Origin: Algoriphagus yeomjeoni
GTDB taxonomy: Bacteria; Bacteroidota; Bacteroidia; Cytophagales; Cyclobacteriaceae
Assembly: GCF_003259505.1 (NCBI RefSeq)
Contig: NZ_QLLK01000011.1
Span: 78,579-142,578, forward strand
Length of the DNA stretch: 64,000 nt
Direction: 5' to 3'
The position numbers and the translations under genes were made by a program. The notes under the pieces are model-generated. The model had not been told where the DNA came from. It worked only from the letters and a program-made list of their open reading frames with translations, and ran no database searches. Below, in pieces: positions 1 to 9,238 of this stretch. Position 1 is the first letter of the stretch, and each line of letters opens with the position of its first letter.

Positions 1-2
1 CT

Positions 3-443
3 TGGAATCAAAGCCAAATCACAGACGCTTCCCACGTACTGGTATTCGCAGCTTGGGATAATTACACGGAAGAGCGAATCAACGAAGTATTCAAATACAA
101 CAACGAGCAAAGAAATCTTCCAGACTCTGTCACCGATGAGTATCGCAACATGCTTCTGACTAGCTATACTGCGAAAACTGCAGAAGAAAACTTCACTCAC
201 GCAGCGAAGCAGGCTTACATCGCACTTGGTACTGCACTGATCGCAGCCGCCGAACAGGAAGTGGACTCCACTCCTATGGAAGGTTTTGACCCAGCAGCCT
301 TGGATGAAATCTTGGATCTAAAATCGAAAGGACTCCGATCTGTGATCGTTTTACCTCTGGGCTATAGAAATGAAGAAGGAGACTGGCTAGTGAACATGAA
401 AAAAGTACGTACGCCGAAAGAGAAATTTGTGACAGTAATCTAA
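3..443 (+). CDS. Nitroreductase family NAD(P)H-dependent oxidoreductase (3' part only)
   Basis: The reading frame is open from the first bases of the window, so only the last ~146 residues are seen; the true start lies to the left. The C-terminal part has the look of NfsB-like FMN flavoproteins: the A-K-Q-A-Y-I-A-L-G helix followed by 'EGFDP', a region naming a variable loop, and the closing strand 'VIVLPLGYR' near the end. Such enzymes reduce nitroaromatics or quinones using NAD(P)H, as cytoplasmic homodimers. The family call is firm; substrate is unknown. It is followed by a strong terminator at 628-666 and appears to end its transcription unit. An ATG at 150 is internal to this gene. Confidence 0.85.
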   Translation, partial: WNQSQITDASHVLVFAAWDNYTEERINEVFKYNNEQRNLPDSVTDEYRNMLLTSYTAKTAEENFTHAAKQAYIALGTALIAAAEQEVDSTPMEGFDPAALDEILDLKSKGLRSVIVLPLGYRNEEGDWLVNMKKVRTPKEKFVTVI

Positions 444-782
444 CTGGAAATATTTTCTAATATGATTATCCGCAATGAAGCCAGTCACCTTTGATCCTTT
501 GCTTATCTGGTTGGAAGACCGATGACCGAAGACCGAAGTGGCCTTAATTCTAAAGTTTAACATATACTATATTGCTTTAGCCTCATTACTAGTAAAAAAG
601 CGGATATACATATTTTCTAAATACAATAAGCGGATTGGGCAAAAGCTCAATCCGCTTTTTTGTTTTAGCGTAAAGAACTTCCTCCGCTAGGCTATCCAGA
701 ACCATAAATCACCTTATTGCCAAACATTTTGGATTACATATTTCTTTTAACTTTAAGCACAGGACCTTCAGAATTAACGCAT
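444..782. other. Intergenic region with degenerate word repeats and a terminator
   Basis: No coding sequence is supported. It contains a degenerate run of 'gaccga' words at about 513-541 (gatgaccgaagaccgaag) that resembles another run at 30839-30871, then the terminator at 628-666. A possible TTG start at 717 for the next gene lies here, but the ATG at 783 fits the family better. Confidence 0.6.
628..666 (+). terminator. Intrinsic terminator after the nitroreductase gene
   Basis: A 13-bp stem (aagcggattgggc / gctcaatccgctt, one G-T wobble) closes an AAAA loop and runs into a T-rich tail (tttttgtttt). It lies about 185 nt after the nitroreductase stop, which is distant but with no gene between. 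Stem and tail are read directly from the sequence. Confidence 0.85.
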
Positions 783-3083
783 ATGCCTTTTCCAATCCGC
801 AAAAACATCCAAACCCAAAGCTCTGCCGAATTCACAGGAATCGAGCTGACAAAACCTGCAAACTATGCCGCTGGATTTACGGGAGTGAAAGTGGCGCTAC
901 AACATACCTTCAAGGAAATGGGCGCGATTAAGTCTTTGCAAACCCTTTCTCATATGAACCAGAAGGATGGTTTTGACTGTCCGGGTTGCGCTTGGCCAGA
1001 TCCTGAGCATCCTTCCAAAGTAGCCGAATACTGCGAAAATGGCGCTAAAGCTTTGGCTGAAGAAGCTACTAACAAAGAGGTAGACAACGCCTTTTTCTCA
1101 AACTATTCTGTGCAGGAAATCTCTAGATGGTCGGATTTCAAAATCGGAAAAAGTGGGCGTTTGGTTGCGCCGATGCTCCTCAAACCTGGCTCCAACCACT
1201 ATGAAGAATGCACTTGGGAAGAAGCTTTCAGACTTATCGCAGACCATCTTCACGCGCTTGATAATCCCGATCAGGCTATTTTCTATACTTCGGGTAGATC
1301 CAGTAATGAAGCAGCATTTCTCTACGGACTTTTTGCGAGAGCATTTGGCACGAACAATATGCCTGACTGCTCCAATATGTGCCACGAATCCAGTGGAATC
1401 GGACTTTCGGAAACCCTTGGGATAGGAAAAGGCTCAGTGAAATTAGAAGATTTTGACAAAGCAGAAGTTGTGATGGTAATTGGGCAAAACCCTGGAACCA
1501 ACCATCCCCGAATGCTTTCTGCATTGGAAAAATGTAAGAGAAACGGTGGTAAAATCATCAGCATCAATCCACTTCAGGAAGCCGGATTGATACGATTCAG
1601 AAATCCTCAGGAAATCAGCGGAATGCTGCTCAATGGCCATGGGTTGACGGATATTTATCTTCAGGTGAAAATCAATCAGGACGTTGCCCTGTTGAAACTG
1701 ATTGAGAAAAAGCTAGCTGCTCTTGAAAAAGCGAATGGAAACGTTTTTGACCATGAATTTATCGAAAAATACACCGAAGGATTTGAATCATTTTTAGCTC
1801 ACTTAGAAACTCACAGTGAACAAGAATTACTGGAGCTTTGTGGAGTAGATGAGAACTTAATTAATGAAACAGTCGCCCTTTTATCCAAAAAAAGTAAAAT
1901 CATCATCTGCTGGGCGATGGGCCTCACCCAGCATAAAAACGGGGTGGAAAACATCAAGGAATGCGTCAATTTACTTTTGCTCAAAGGGAGTTTGGGAAAG
2001 CCGGGAGTTGGCACCTGCCCCGTACGAGGACATAGCAATGTGCAAGGTGACAGAAGTGTCGGCATCATGCATTTTGTGTCCAAAGAACTGAATGAAGCGA
2101 TCAAAAAAACTTTTGGCTTTGATGCGCCAGATCATGAAGGCGTGGATGTGGTCAAAGCCATTCCTGCCATGTATGAGGGTAAAGCAAAAATATTCGTTGG
2201 CTTAGGCGGCAACTTTGTCTCTGCTGCTTCGGACACTGAATACACCGCCAAAGCGCTTCAAAACTGCGATCTCACCGTACAGATTAGCACAAAACTTAAT
2301 CGCAGTCATTTGATTACCGGCAAAACTGCACTGATTTTACCTACCCTAGGGAGATCTGATAAGGACTTGAAAGATGGGAAACCACGGCATTTCACCGTGG
2401 AAAACAGCATGGGTATTGTCCACCAATCCAAAGGCTTTCTCGATCCAATTTCTGACAATATCAAAAGTGAACCAGAGATAGTTGCTGGAATTGCTGCTGC
2501 CTATTTCAGGGAAGATCACCCTGTAAAATGGAAATCGCTTGGATCTAATTACGAGTTGCTGCGAGAGAAATTAGGCGAAGTGATTTTGGGCTTCAAAGAC
2601 ATGAATACCAAATCGGAAGGTTTTGGTTATTACTTACCAAATAATGTCAGAGAACTGGATTTCAGTAAACTCCCAAATCAAAAAGCACAGTTTTCAACTA
2701 CTTCTCTGCCTGTTCATGACCTACAAGAAAACGAATACCTACTCATGAGTATTCGCTCACACGATCAGTTTAACACGACGATTTATGGTTTGAACGATCG
2801 CTACAGAGGCATTCACAATGAGCGTCGTGTGCTCTTTATGAATGAATCCGATATGATTCAGGAGAACCTGAAGAAAATGGACGTGGTAAATATCCTAAGC
2901 AATTATGATGGGCAGGAACGAAAAGTATTTCAGTTTTTGGTGATCCCCTACAATATACCCAAAGGCAATCTCGCCGCTTATTATCCAGAAACAAACCCAC
3001 TTATCCCTATCCAAGAATACGCTGATAAGAGTAATACACCTATTAGTAAGTCGGTGCGTGTGAGTTTGGAGAAAGCAGATTAA
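783..3083 (+). CDS. FdhF/YdeP family molybdopterin-dependent oxidoreductase
   Basis: A ~766-residue protein related to E. coli YdeP and the 'formate dehydrogenase alpha-like' family (TIGR01701 type). It keeps the family's early 'CPGCAWPDP' motif, the 'YTSGRSSNEA' and 'CSNMCHESSG' segments of the molybdopterin-binding core, and the C-terminal molydopterin-dinucleotide domain ('SIRSHDQFNTTIYGLNDRYRG'). The classical N-terminal CxxC...C [4Fe-4S] set of FdhF is not visible. Substrate is not known for this family; formate oxidation or acid-stress roles in E. coli are only suggestive. No fdhD or cofactor-synthesis gene is next to it. The ATG at 783 is preferred over a TTG at 717, which would add 22 residues without family resemblance. 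Confidence 0.88.
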   Translation: MPFPIRKNIQTQSSAEFTGIELTKPANYAAGFTGVKVALQHTFKEMGAIKSLQTLSHMNQKDGFDCPGCAWPDPEHPSKVAEYCENGAKALAEEATNKEVDNAFFSNYSVQEISRWSDFKIGKSGRLVAPMLLKPGSNHYEECTWEEAFRLIADHLHALDNPDQAIFYTSGRSSNEAAFLYGLFARAFGTNNMPDCSNMCHESSGIGLSETLGIGKGSVKLEDFDKAEVVMVIGQNPGTNHPRMLSALEKCKRNGGKIISINPLQEAGLIRFRNPQEISGMLLNGHGLTDIYLQVKINQDVALLKLIEKKLAALEKANGNVFDHEFIEKYTEGFESFLAHLETHSEQELLELCGVDENLINETVALLSKKSKIIICWAMGLTQHKNGVENIKECVNLLLLKGSLGKPGVGTCPVRGHSNVQGDRSVGIMHFVSKELNEAIKKTFGFDAPDHEGVDVVKAIPAMYEGKAKIFVGLGGNFVSAASDTEYTAKALQNCDLTVQISTKLNRSHLITGKTALILPTLGRSDKDLKDGKPRHFTVENSMGIVHQSKGFLDPISDNIKSEPEIVAGIAAAYFREDHPVKWKSLGSNYELLREKLGEVILGFKDMNTKSEGFGYYLPNNVRELDFSKLPNQKAQFSTTSLPVHDLQENEYLLMSIRSHDQFNTTIYGLNDRYRGIHNERRVLFMNESDMIQENLKKMDVVNILSNYDGQERKVFQFLVIPYNIPKGNLAAYYPETNPLIPIQEYADKSNTPISKSVRVSLEKAD

Positions 3084-3381
3084 ATTTTTTAAGTAAAAAA
3101 AAAAGGTATGAATTCATGAAGTTAACTTTCGCAGCCCTCTCTTTTTCAAAAGAGGGCCAAGGGGGATTTCTCTAATAAATAGTAGTAGAGCTTAGCCAGA
3201 CACTTTTGACCGGTCACCACATGCATTTTTCACTTAGACTTATGAAATCCATTTCGTAATAATTCTCCGCTTGAGAATCAGTACAGGTTAGTATTAAAAG
3301 AGATAATTGCTATTTTAAGCCAATCTTAAAATGATCTTTAGGTAAAACCCGAATTATCCAAAATAACCTTAACCTTTTCTC
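3084..3381. other. Intergenic region before the sugar operon
   Basis: No gene seen. A hairpin gccctct/agagggc at 3134-3157 follows purF-type 'ttcgcag' text and ends without a clean T-run, so it is a weak terminator at best; the surrounding 'agagggccaagggggattt' wording is of the kind that recurs between genes in Bacteroidota. Upstream sequence of the operon starting at 3382 must carry its promoter, but I see no clear TAnnTTTG box. Confidence 0.45.
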
Positions 3382-3594
3382 ATGCAATCCAAACAATGGA
3401 AGATCTTGGTGCTTGTAGTCATATGTTTGACCCTCGGCTCCTTTTTATTTCTTTTCAAAGAAAACAAACTCGAACCTATCCTAGCTGGAATCCCTTTTGT
3501 CTTTTGGACAGGATTTCTTATTACGGCATTAGTTGTATTTGCCACATTTTTGGGATCAAAATTTTTTCCATTTGAAGATCCGAAGAAGCAATGA
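3382..3594 (+). CDS. Small two-helix membrane protein, DUF3311-like transporter companion
   Basis: A 70-residue protein made of two hydrophobic segments (about residues 8-25 and 33-58), the second containing 'IPFVFWTGFLITALVV', which resembles the 'GIPFFYWYQ' signature of DUF3311 proteins. Such small proteins are typically encoded just upstream of sodium:solute symporters, as here, where its last codons overlap the symporter start by 4 nt (ATGA). It is probably an accessory subunit or assembly partner of that symporter. It opens a five-gene operon. Family assignment is by eye; the membrane topology and the coupling to the next gene are clear. Confidence 0.7.
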   Translation: MQSKQWKILVLVVICLTLGSFLFLFKENKLEPILAGIPFVFWTGFLITALVVFATFLGSKFFPFEDPKKQ

Positions 3595-5003
3595 TCGGTT
3601 GGTTAATATTCTTCTTCACGCTGTTCCTGGCCATGCTGGGATACGCCTCTTACAGATCTTACAATAAAGAAAGAACCTCCGACGACTTTATTTTCGCAGG
3701 TTCAAACATTGGAACCATATTAGGCTTTCTGACCTTTTCGGCAGCATTATTCTCTGCATTTACTTTTATGGGCATGCCGGATTTCTTCCGAACTCACGGT
3801 GTGGGTGCTTGGATTTTCTTAGCTTTTTCGGATGCCTTGATGGTCTTTTTCCTGATTTGGTTTGGGTACGCCTTAAGAAAGCGCGCTTCTATCAATGGGT
3901 ATAAAGGGGTTGCCGGACTAATGAAATCCTGCTATGGCAATTCGTTTGCAGGGTATTTAGTCTTTGCTAGTGCCTTCCTATTCCTAATCCCTTATGTAGC
4001 GATTCAAATCCGTGGAATCTCCATCTTTTTGGATGCGGCTTTCCCTGATATGCTTCCGTACTGGTCTTGGTCAGCACTTTTGGTGTTTATCATGCTAATC
4101 TATTCTGAGATCGGCGGACTAAAAGCCATCGTCTATAGCGATGCTATTCAAGGCGTAATCATGCTTACCGTAATTTGGATTATAGGTGTGACCTGCCTAC
4201 AAATGAGCGGAGGCCTAGAAGCTGGTCTGGCTACAGTAGCTTCTACCAGCCCAGACCTGCTAACACTTCCCGGTCCAAAAGGGCTATTCACCAGTCCATT
4301 TCTTATAGCCTCAGCGATAGCCATTGTCCTGATCCCGGTGTCTCAGCCTCAGTTTACTACCCGGTTGGTTGTCATGAAAAATCTGAAATCAGTCCATAGA
4401 ATGGCTTATGCTGTTGGGATTTTTGCCATCTTGGTCATACTACCAACAGCTTTTATCGGACTTTATGGTGCGATAAAATACCCAGAGGCCAGCACTGCGG
4501 ATTTCCTGACCAATGCGCTTTTGTTTGATCAGGCAGTTCCAGTGGCCGCACTCGCAGTGGTAGGTTTATTTGCTGCATGTCTTTCTACTACGAATGCCCA
4601 GATTTTCGCCTTGGGCACCGAGCTAAGATCTATGCTTACAGGTTCAGACCAATTCAACATGCGAATCACGAAGATATCCATCCTAGTATTTTCACTGATT
4701 GTTTTGGTATTTTCCACCTATATGAGTGATGAGTTGGTATTGCTTGCTCGCGTAAGTTTTGCAGGTACTTCTATGATTGCTCCGGTGGTTTTGGGAGCGG
4801 TGATGTTCAAAAACCCACCGAAAGAATTGATTTACCTTTCAACTCTTGCCTTGGTAACATTTGTATCATCCCTAGTTGGAATTGTCCCCTCGATTATCGC
4901 AGGATATCCACTGGATTTCTTGATGTACTGCATTCTTTTTATTATCACTTTTATCTTGATGCTTCGCCATCATTTGACTCAAAAAACTACTCATGAAGCT
5001 TGA
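3591..5003 (+). CDS. Sodium:solute symporter (SSS family)
   Basis: A 470-residue protein with about thirteen hydrophobic segments and the SSS-family layout: 'DDFIFAGSNIG' after helix 1, 'GGLKAIVYSDAIQGVIM' in the middle, and 'LFAACLSTTNAQIFALGTEL' near helix 9. The G-G-x-x-A-V-x-x-T/S-D-x-x-Q block is the best-known SSS signature and is well preserved. These carriers import an organic solute together with Na+. The cargo is not evident from the protein; downstream genes for a GH88-like hydrolase and two oxidoreductases suggest a sugar or uronate-like compound. It overlaps its neighbours by 4 nt upstream and 11 nt downstream, so co-transcription and coupled translation are likely. Confidence 0.9.
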   Translation: MIGWLIFFFTLFLAMLGYASYRSYNKERTSDDFIFAGSNIGTILGFLTFSAALFSAFTFMGMPDFFRTHGVGAWIFLAFSDALMVFFLIWFGYALRKRASINGYKGVAGLMKSCYGNSFAGYLVFASAFLFLIPYVAIQIRGISIFLDAAFPDMLPYWSWSALLVFIMLIYSEIGGLKAIVYSDAIQGVIMLTVIWIIGVTCLQMSGGLEAGLATVASTSPDLLTLPGPKGLFTSPFLIASAIAIVLIPVSQPQFTTRLVVMKNLKSVHRMAYAVGIFAILVILPTAFIGLYGAIKYPEASTADFLTNALLFDQAVPVAALAVVGLFAACLSTTNAQIFALGTELRSMLTGSDQFNMRITKISILVFSLIVLVFSTYMSDELVLLARVSFAGTSMIAPVVLGAVMFKNPPKELIYLSTLALVTFVSSLVGIVPSIIAGYPLDFLMYCILFIITFILMLRHHLTQKTTHEA

Positions 5004-6372
5004 TTCAACTATTTCAATACATGATTTGGAGACCTCTCTCACAAGATTTTGGGAGCTTTCCGGAGAAAAAATAAACCTAATCGAATCCAATTTCGACACT
5101 GCGAATGGTGCGCCTGTTTTCACAGAAAAAGGAAAATACGTCACCCGAGGCTGGACAGAATGGACTCAAGGCTTTCAATACGGCTCGGCGATCTTGCAAT
5201 TTGACGCAACTGGAGATGAGCAGTTCTTGAAAATCGGTAGAGACAGCACCCTGAACAAAATGGCACCTCACCTCACCCACACCGGAGTGCATGACCATGG
5301 ATTCAATAATGTGAGTACCTATGGCAATTTGCTTCGCCTAATCAAAGAAGGGAAAATAAAAGGTGCCGACTGGGAGAAAAACTTTTATGAACTGGCACTC
5401 AAAGTCAGTGGAGCTGTGCAAGCAATGCGCTGGACCAACACAACTAATGGGGGCTATATTTACTCATTCAATGGCCCGCATTCACTTTTTGTGGATACCA
5501 TTCGATCCTGTCGTGCTCTGGTTGTTTCTCATGGATTAGGCCATGTGCTACAAGGTGAAAACGACAAGAGAATCTCACTGATCCAGCGGGCAATTCAGCA
5601 TATTTTGAGCACCCTTCGCTATTCTATTTACTATGGAGAAGGTCGAGACACCTACGATCTCTCTGGCAGAACGGCTCATGAAATCATCTTCAACACAAAC
5701 GACGGAAATTACCGCTGTCCGAATTCCCAACAAGGCTATACAGGTTTTAGCACTTGGACTCGTGGCTTGGCTTGGGCAATTTGCGGAATAGGAGAAACAC
5801 TGGAAATTCTGGATAAAATTGATGAAAGCGACTACTCATCCATTATTTCTAAGAACGATTTCATCACAGAATTGAAAAAAGCTGCTATCGCCACCTGTGA
5901 ATTTTACCTAGCTAACACACCTACTGATGGCATTCCCTATTGGGATACAGGAGCACCAAATTTGCATAAAATGGGAGATTACCTGAACGAGAAATCAGAT
6001 CCATACAATCCCCATGAGCCAATCGATTCCTCTGCTGCCTGCATTACCGCGCAGGGTTTAATCAGAATTGGAAATTGGCTAAAAAGCTCAGATCCTGAAC
6101 TTTCGGAAAAGTATATCCAAGCAGGAATTCAAATAGCCAAAAACCTTTTCTCTGAGCCTTATATCTCTACCGACCCAACACATCAAGGGTTGATTTTGCA
6201 TGCAATCTATCATCAACCAAATGGCTGGGATCATCGCCCTGAGGCTGACAAAGCACCTTATGGAGAATCTTGTATGTGGGGTGATTATCATGCCCGAGAA
6301 CTTGCTTTACTACTTCAGCGCATGCAAAAGGGTGAGAACAATTACAGCTTCTTTAACTGTGTAAGCCAATGA
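4993..6372 (+). CDS. Glycoside hydrolase family 88-like protein (unsaturated glycuronyl hydrolase type)
   Basis: A 459-residue (alpha/alpha)6-barrel-type protein. Segments match the GH88 pattern: 'HDHGF' with Asp101, a second acidic residue at Asp168 ('FVDTIRS'), 'GFSTWTRGLAWAICG', 'GIPYWD' and 'DSSAACITAQGL'. GH88 enzymes hydrate the C4=C5 double bond of the terminal unsaturated uronate left by polysaccharide lyases; Asp88 and Asp149 of Bacillus UGL correspond in position to the two Asp residues here. There is no signal peptide, so it would act in the cytoplasm on an imported oligosaccharide or glycoside. The rest of the operon (OYE reductase, SDR) is unlike the usual KduI/KduD set, so the substrate may not be an ordinary uronide. 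Family fairly sure, substrate open. Confidence 0.78.
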   Translation: MKLDSTISIHDLETSLTRFWELSGEKINLIESNFDTANGAPVFTEKGKYVTRGWTEWTQGFQYGSAILQFDATGDEQFLKIGRDSTLNKMAPHLTHTGVHDHGFNNVSTYGNLLRLIKEGKIKGADWEKNFYELALKVSGAVQAMRWTNTTNGGYIYSFNGPHSLFVDTIRSCRALVVSHGLGHVLQGENDKRISLIQRAIQHILSTLRYSIYYGEGRDTYDLSGRTAHEIIFNTNDGNYRCPNSQQGYTGFSTWTRGLAWAICGIGETLEILDKIDESDYSSIISKNDFITELKKAAIATCEFYLANTPTDGIPYWDTGAPNLHKMGDYLNEKSDPYNPHEPIDSSAACITAQGLIRIGNWLKSSDPELSEKYIQAGIQIAKNLFSEPYISTDPTHQGLILHAIYHQPNGWDHRPEADKAPYGESCMWGDYHARELALLLQRMQKGENNYSFFNCVSQ

Positions 6373-7814
6373 GCACCGGAAAATACAAACCTCAATACCC
6401 AAGAGTCGCCCAACTAAAGACTGCAGAAGACCTAAGTGACCACCTTTTAAAAGAAGGGATTGAGATGGGTTTTGACAAAGAATTAAAAACAGGTGCAAAC
6501 TCACCCTTCGCGAAAACTCATACCACGCGCGCTGGTAACAGCATTGGAAATGCATTCTGCATCCTGCCAATGGAAGGCTGGGACGGCACAACGGATGGCA
6601 AACCTACCGAACTCACCAAAAGACGTTGGAAAAACTTTGCGATCTCTGGAGCGAAACTACTTTGGGGATGTGAAGCAGTGGCCGTACAGCCTGCAGGACG
6701 AGCTAACCCTAACCAACTCATGATCAATGAGAAGAACTTGGGTGACTTTGAAGAGCTGTACCAACTTGTGAAGCGGGAACATGAAACTGCTTTTGGTAAT
6801 TCTGATGATTTACTCACTGGATTGCAATTGACACATTCGGGCAGGTTTTGCAAGCCTAATAGCAAAACCAAAATGGAGCCTAAGATTCTTTATTCCCACC
6901 CGGTTTTAAATAAGAAATTTGGTTTGGCTGAGGATTATCCGCTGATGACAGATGGGGAAATCTCAGAATTAATCGATGCGTATGTGATCGCTGCCGTTCG
7001 TGCGCAAAAGACTGGATATAAGTTCGTTGACATCAAACATTGCCATGGCTATTTGGGACATGAGTTTCTCAGTGCCTATGATCGAGAAGGAAAATATGGA
7101 AAATCTCTAGAGAACCGCACCCGTTTCATAAGAGAAATCACCGCAGGAATCAGAGCTGAAGCACCAGGACTGGAGATTGGTGTTCGCATGAGTATTTTTG
7201 ACTGGATGCCATTCAAGCAAGGCCCCGAGGGAACTGGGATCCCCGCAACTGAAGCTCCTTATAAATACGCTTTTGGAGGAGATGAATCTGGTCAAGGAGA
7301 AGATCTTAGCGAATCTTTTCAGTTCCTGAAGGAATTGGAAAACTTGGATATTGAACTGCTATGCACCACAGCAGGCAGTCCGTATTACAATCCTCATATT
7401 CAGCGCCCAGCACTTTTCCCACCATCAGATGGCTATATGCCGCCAGAAGATCCTCTTCATGGCGTGGCGCGTCAAATCTCTGCTGTGAGTAAAGTAAAAA
7501 AGGCATTTCCAAATTTCTATACGGTTGGCTCAGGATATTCTTATCTGCAAGAATGGCTACCAAATGTGGCTCAAAATGTATTGGACGCAGGAAAAGCGGA
7601 TTCCATAGGTTTGGGAAGAATGGTGCTGAGCTATCCAGAATTGCCGGCAGATGTGTTGGAAGGAACTCCAATGAAGCGTGCTAAAATCTGCCGCACCTTC
7701 TCAGATTGTACAACGGCCCCAAGAAACGGAATGATTTCTGGCTGTTTCCCCTTAGATCCTTTTTACAAAAAAATGGAAATACACGAAACACTTAAAACGA
7801 TCAAAGCATCATGA
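6369..7814 (+). CDS. NADH:flavin oxidoreductase, old yellow enzyme family
   Basis: A 481-residue TIM-barrel flavoprotein. FMN and active-site segments are visible: 'LTHSGR' (154-159), 'HCHGYLGHEFLS' (224-235) and 'YGKSLENRTRF' (243-253), followed by 'SGYSYLQ' and a C-terminal Cys-containing part 'KICRTFSDCTTAPRNG'. Old yellow enzymes reduce an activated C=C bond next to a carbonyl with NAD(P)H. The two C-terminal cysteines recall the single-Fe-S members, but a full CxxC(x3)C...C set is not obvious, so I do not claim a cluster. It overlaps both neighbours by 4 nt. In this operon it could reduce an enone sugar intermediate, which is inference. Confidence 0.88.
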   Translation: MSTGKYKPQYPRVAQLKTAEDLSDHLLKEGIEMGFDKELKTGANSPFAKTHTTRAGNSIGNAFCILPMEGWDGTTDGKPTELTKRRWKNFAISGAKLLWGCEAVAVQPAGRANPNQLMINEKNLGDFEELYQLVKREHETAFGNSDDLLTGLQLTHSGRFCKPNSKTKMEPKILYSHPVLNKKFGLAEDYPLMTDGEISELIDAYVIAAVRAQKTGYKFVDIKHCHGYLGHEFLSAYDREGKYGKSLENRTRFIREITAGIRAEAPGLEIGVRMSIFDWMPFKQGPEGTGIPATEAPYKYAFGGDESGQGEDLSESFQFLKELENLDIELLCTTAGSPYYNPHIQRPALFPPSDGYMPPEDPLHGVARQISAVSKVKKAFPNFYTVGSGYSYLQEWLPNVAQNVLDAGKADSIGLGRMVLSYPELPADVLEGTPMKRAKICRTFSDCTTAPRNGMISGCFPLDPFYKKMEIHETLKTIKAS

Positions 7815-8581
7815 GTCGAGTAGCATTAGTCACGGGTGGGTCGCGAGGAATTGGATTGGGAATAGCACGCAAACTTGCCGAAGCTGGAATAAACCTAGCG
7901 ATAAACGGAGTGCGCGAAGAGACCAGTGTCAGAGAGGCTTTGGAAGAGCTGAAAGGATACGGTGTTCGGGTAGAATACCTACAAGGGAATATTGCTTCTA
8001 GCGAGGATCGGAAAGCAATCGTTGAAGGTTTGTTAGCGAAATTTGGTAAAATCGATATCCTTGTCAACAATGCCGGAGTAGCGCCGAGAACCAGAAGTGA
8101 CATATTTGATATTACAGAGGAAGACTACGACCATCTCATGGAGATCAATCAAAAAGGCACCTTTTTCTTGACTCAAGCTATAGCAAAATGGATGGCGGAT
8201 TTGAAAACGACCAATCCTGATTCGGAAATTTCTATAGTCAATATTACCTCTATTTCCTCTACAGTAGCCTCCACCACTCGGGCTTCGTATTGCATGTCCA
8301 AGTCTGCTTTATCCATGCTTTCTAAGGTGTTGGCTGTGAAAATGGCAGAATATGACATCCCAGTTTATGAGATTCGACCAGGCGTTATCGAAACGGATAT
8401 GATCGAAAAAGTCCGCGAGAAATACCACGAGGGAGTAAAAAACGGAATGACGCTAGAGCGAAGAATGGGAGTTCCTGAGGATATTGGCAAAGTAGTAGCT
8501 GCGTTAGTAAAGGGAGATCTCCCCTATTCTACTGGTCAGGTGATATGTGTTGATGGCGGAATGACTATATCGAGGATGTAG
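7811..8581 (+). CDS. Short-chain dehydrogenase/reductase (3-ketoacyl-ACP reductase-like)
   Basis: A 256-residue classical SDR: cofactor motif TGGSRGIG at residues 8-15, NNAG at 86-89, catalytic Ser147, Tyr160 and Lys164 (YCMSK), and a C-terminal 'GQVICVDGG'. It would oxidise or reduce a secondary alcohol/ketone with NAD(P)(H). Databases usually name such proteins FabG-like, but as the last gene of a sugar-uptake operon, with ATGA overlap to the OYE gene, a sugar ketone/alcohol is a more natural substrate than acyl-ACP. Length and motifs are standard, with nothing missing. Confidence 0.9.
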   Translation: MSRVALVTGGSRGIGLGIARKLAEAGINLAINGVREETSVREALEELKGYGVRVEYLQGNIASSEDRKAIVEGLLAKFGKIDILVNNAGVAPRTRSDIFDITEEDYDHLMEINQKGTFFLTQAIAKWMADLKTTNPDSEISIVNITSISSTVASTTRASYCMSKSALSMLSKVLAVKMAEYDIPVYEIRPGVIETDMIEKVREKYHEGVKNGMTLERRMGVPEDIGKVVAALVKGDLPYSTGQVICVDGGMTISRM

Positions 8582-8653
8582 TATACAGATTAGATTCAAA
8601 CAACATCAATACGATTTCGTAGACATTGTTGTCTGATTTTACGACATTTAGCT

Positions 8654-8875
8654 ATGGAATTTAATAAATATATCGAAATCAATCCCAGCAAACGTTTTGG
8701 AAAACCAACTATCATCGGTACTAGAATTTCAGTAGCAGATGTTTTAAACTGGTTAGCAAACGGAATGACCAAAGAGGAAATTATTTCCGATTTTCCAGAG
8801 CTGTCCGTAGACAGCATTCACGCCTGTTTGTTATTTGCAGCAACGAGAGAAAAACAATTAGGAATAGCATCATGA
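8654..8875 (+). CDS. DUF433 domain protein, probable antitoxin
   Basis: A 73-residue protein with the whole DUF433 pattern: 'INPSKRFGKPTIIGTRISV' (a winged-helix start with G-K-P-x-I-x-G-T-R), then 'LANGMTKEEIISDFPELS' and a C-terminal helix. DUF433 proteins are antitoxins usually encoded directly upstream of a DUF5615 PIN-like nuclease, the arrangement found here, where the stop overlaps the next ATG (ATGA at 8872). The partner is broken, so this antitoxin may be an orphan remnant. The start codon ATG is clear, 72 nt after the SDR stop. Confidence 0.88.
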   Translation: MEFNKYIEINPSKRFGKPTIIGTRISVADVLNWLANGMTKEEIISDFPELSVDSIHACLLFAATREKQLGIAS

Positions 8876-9222
8876 AGCTCTTGTTCGATCAGAACATTTC
8901 CTTCAAAATTGTAAAATGGCTTTCAGATATTTACCCAAAAGCAAAGCAGGTTAGGTAGCTAGGAATTGAAAATTTTTCAGATAAAGAAATCTGGGAATAT
9001 GCCAAGCGCGAAAATTTTATAATTGTCACCTTCGATGCTGATTTCTACCATTTTTCAATTGTGCGGCAGCACCTGCCCAAAATCATTTGGATCCGTTCAA
9101 TTTCCCAATCTACAAATGTGATTGAAGCATTATTTAGAAAGCACCTACTAGATATCCAATTTTTTAACGAAGATGCGACCTTGTCTTGTCTGGAGCTGAT
9201 GGGAAAAACTCAAATGGACTGA
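8872..9222 (+). pseudogene. DUF5615 PIN-like toxin, interrupted by an in-frame TAG
   Basis: The frame begins 'MKLLFDQNIS', the typical start of DUF5615 PIN-like nucleases with the first active-site Asp at residue 6, reads 28 codons, then meets TAG at 8956-8958. The same frame continues without further stop for 87 codons ('LGIENFSDKEIWEYA', 'IIVTFDADFYHF', with the second conserved Asp region) to TGA at 9220. One base change (for example from CAG, GAG or AAG) explains the stop; no frameshift is needed. No good restart codon exists before the nuclease core, so the toxin is most likely dead, unless the base call is wrong or the stop is read through. Confidence 0.88.
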
Positions 9223-9238
9223 AAATCAATTATTTGAA

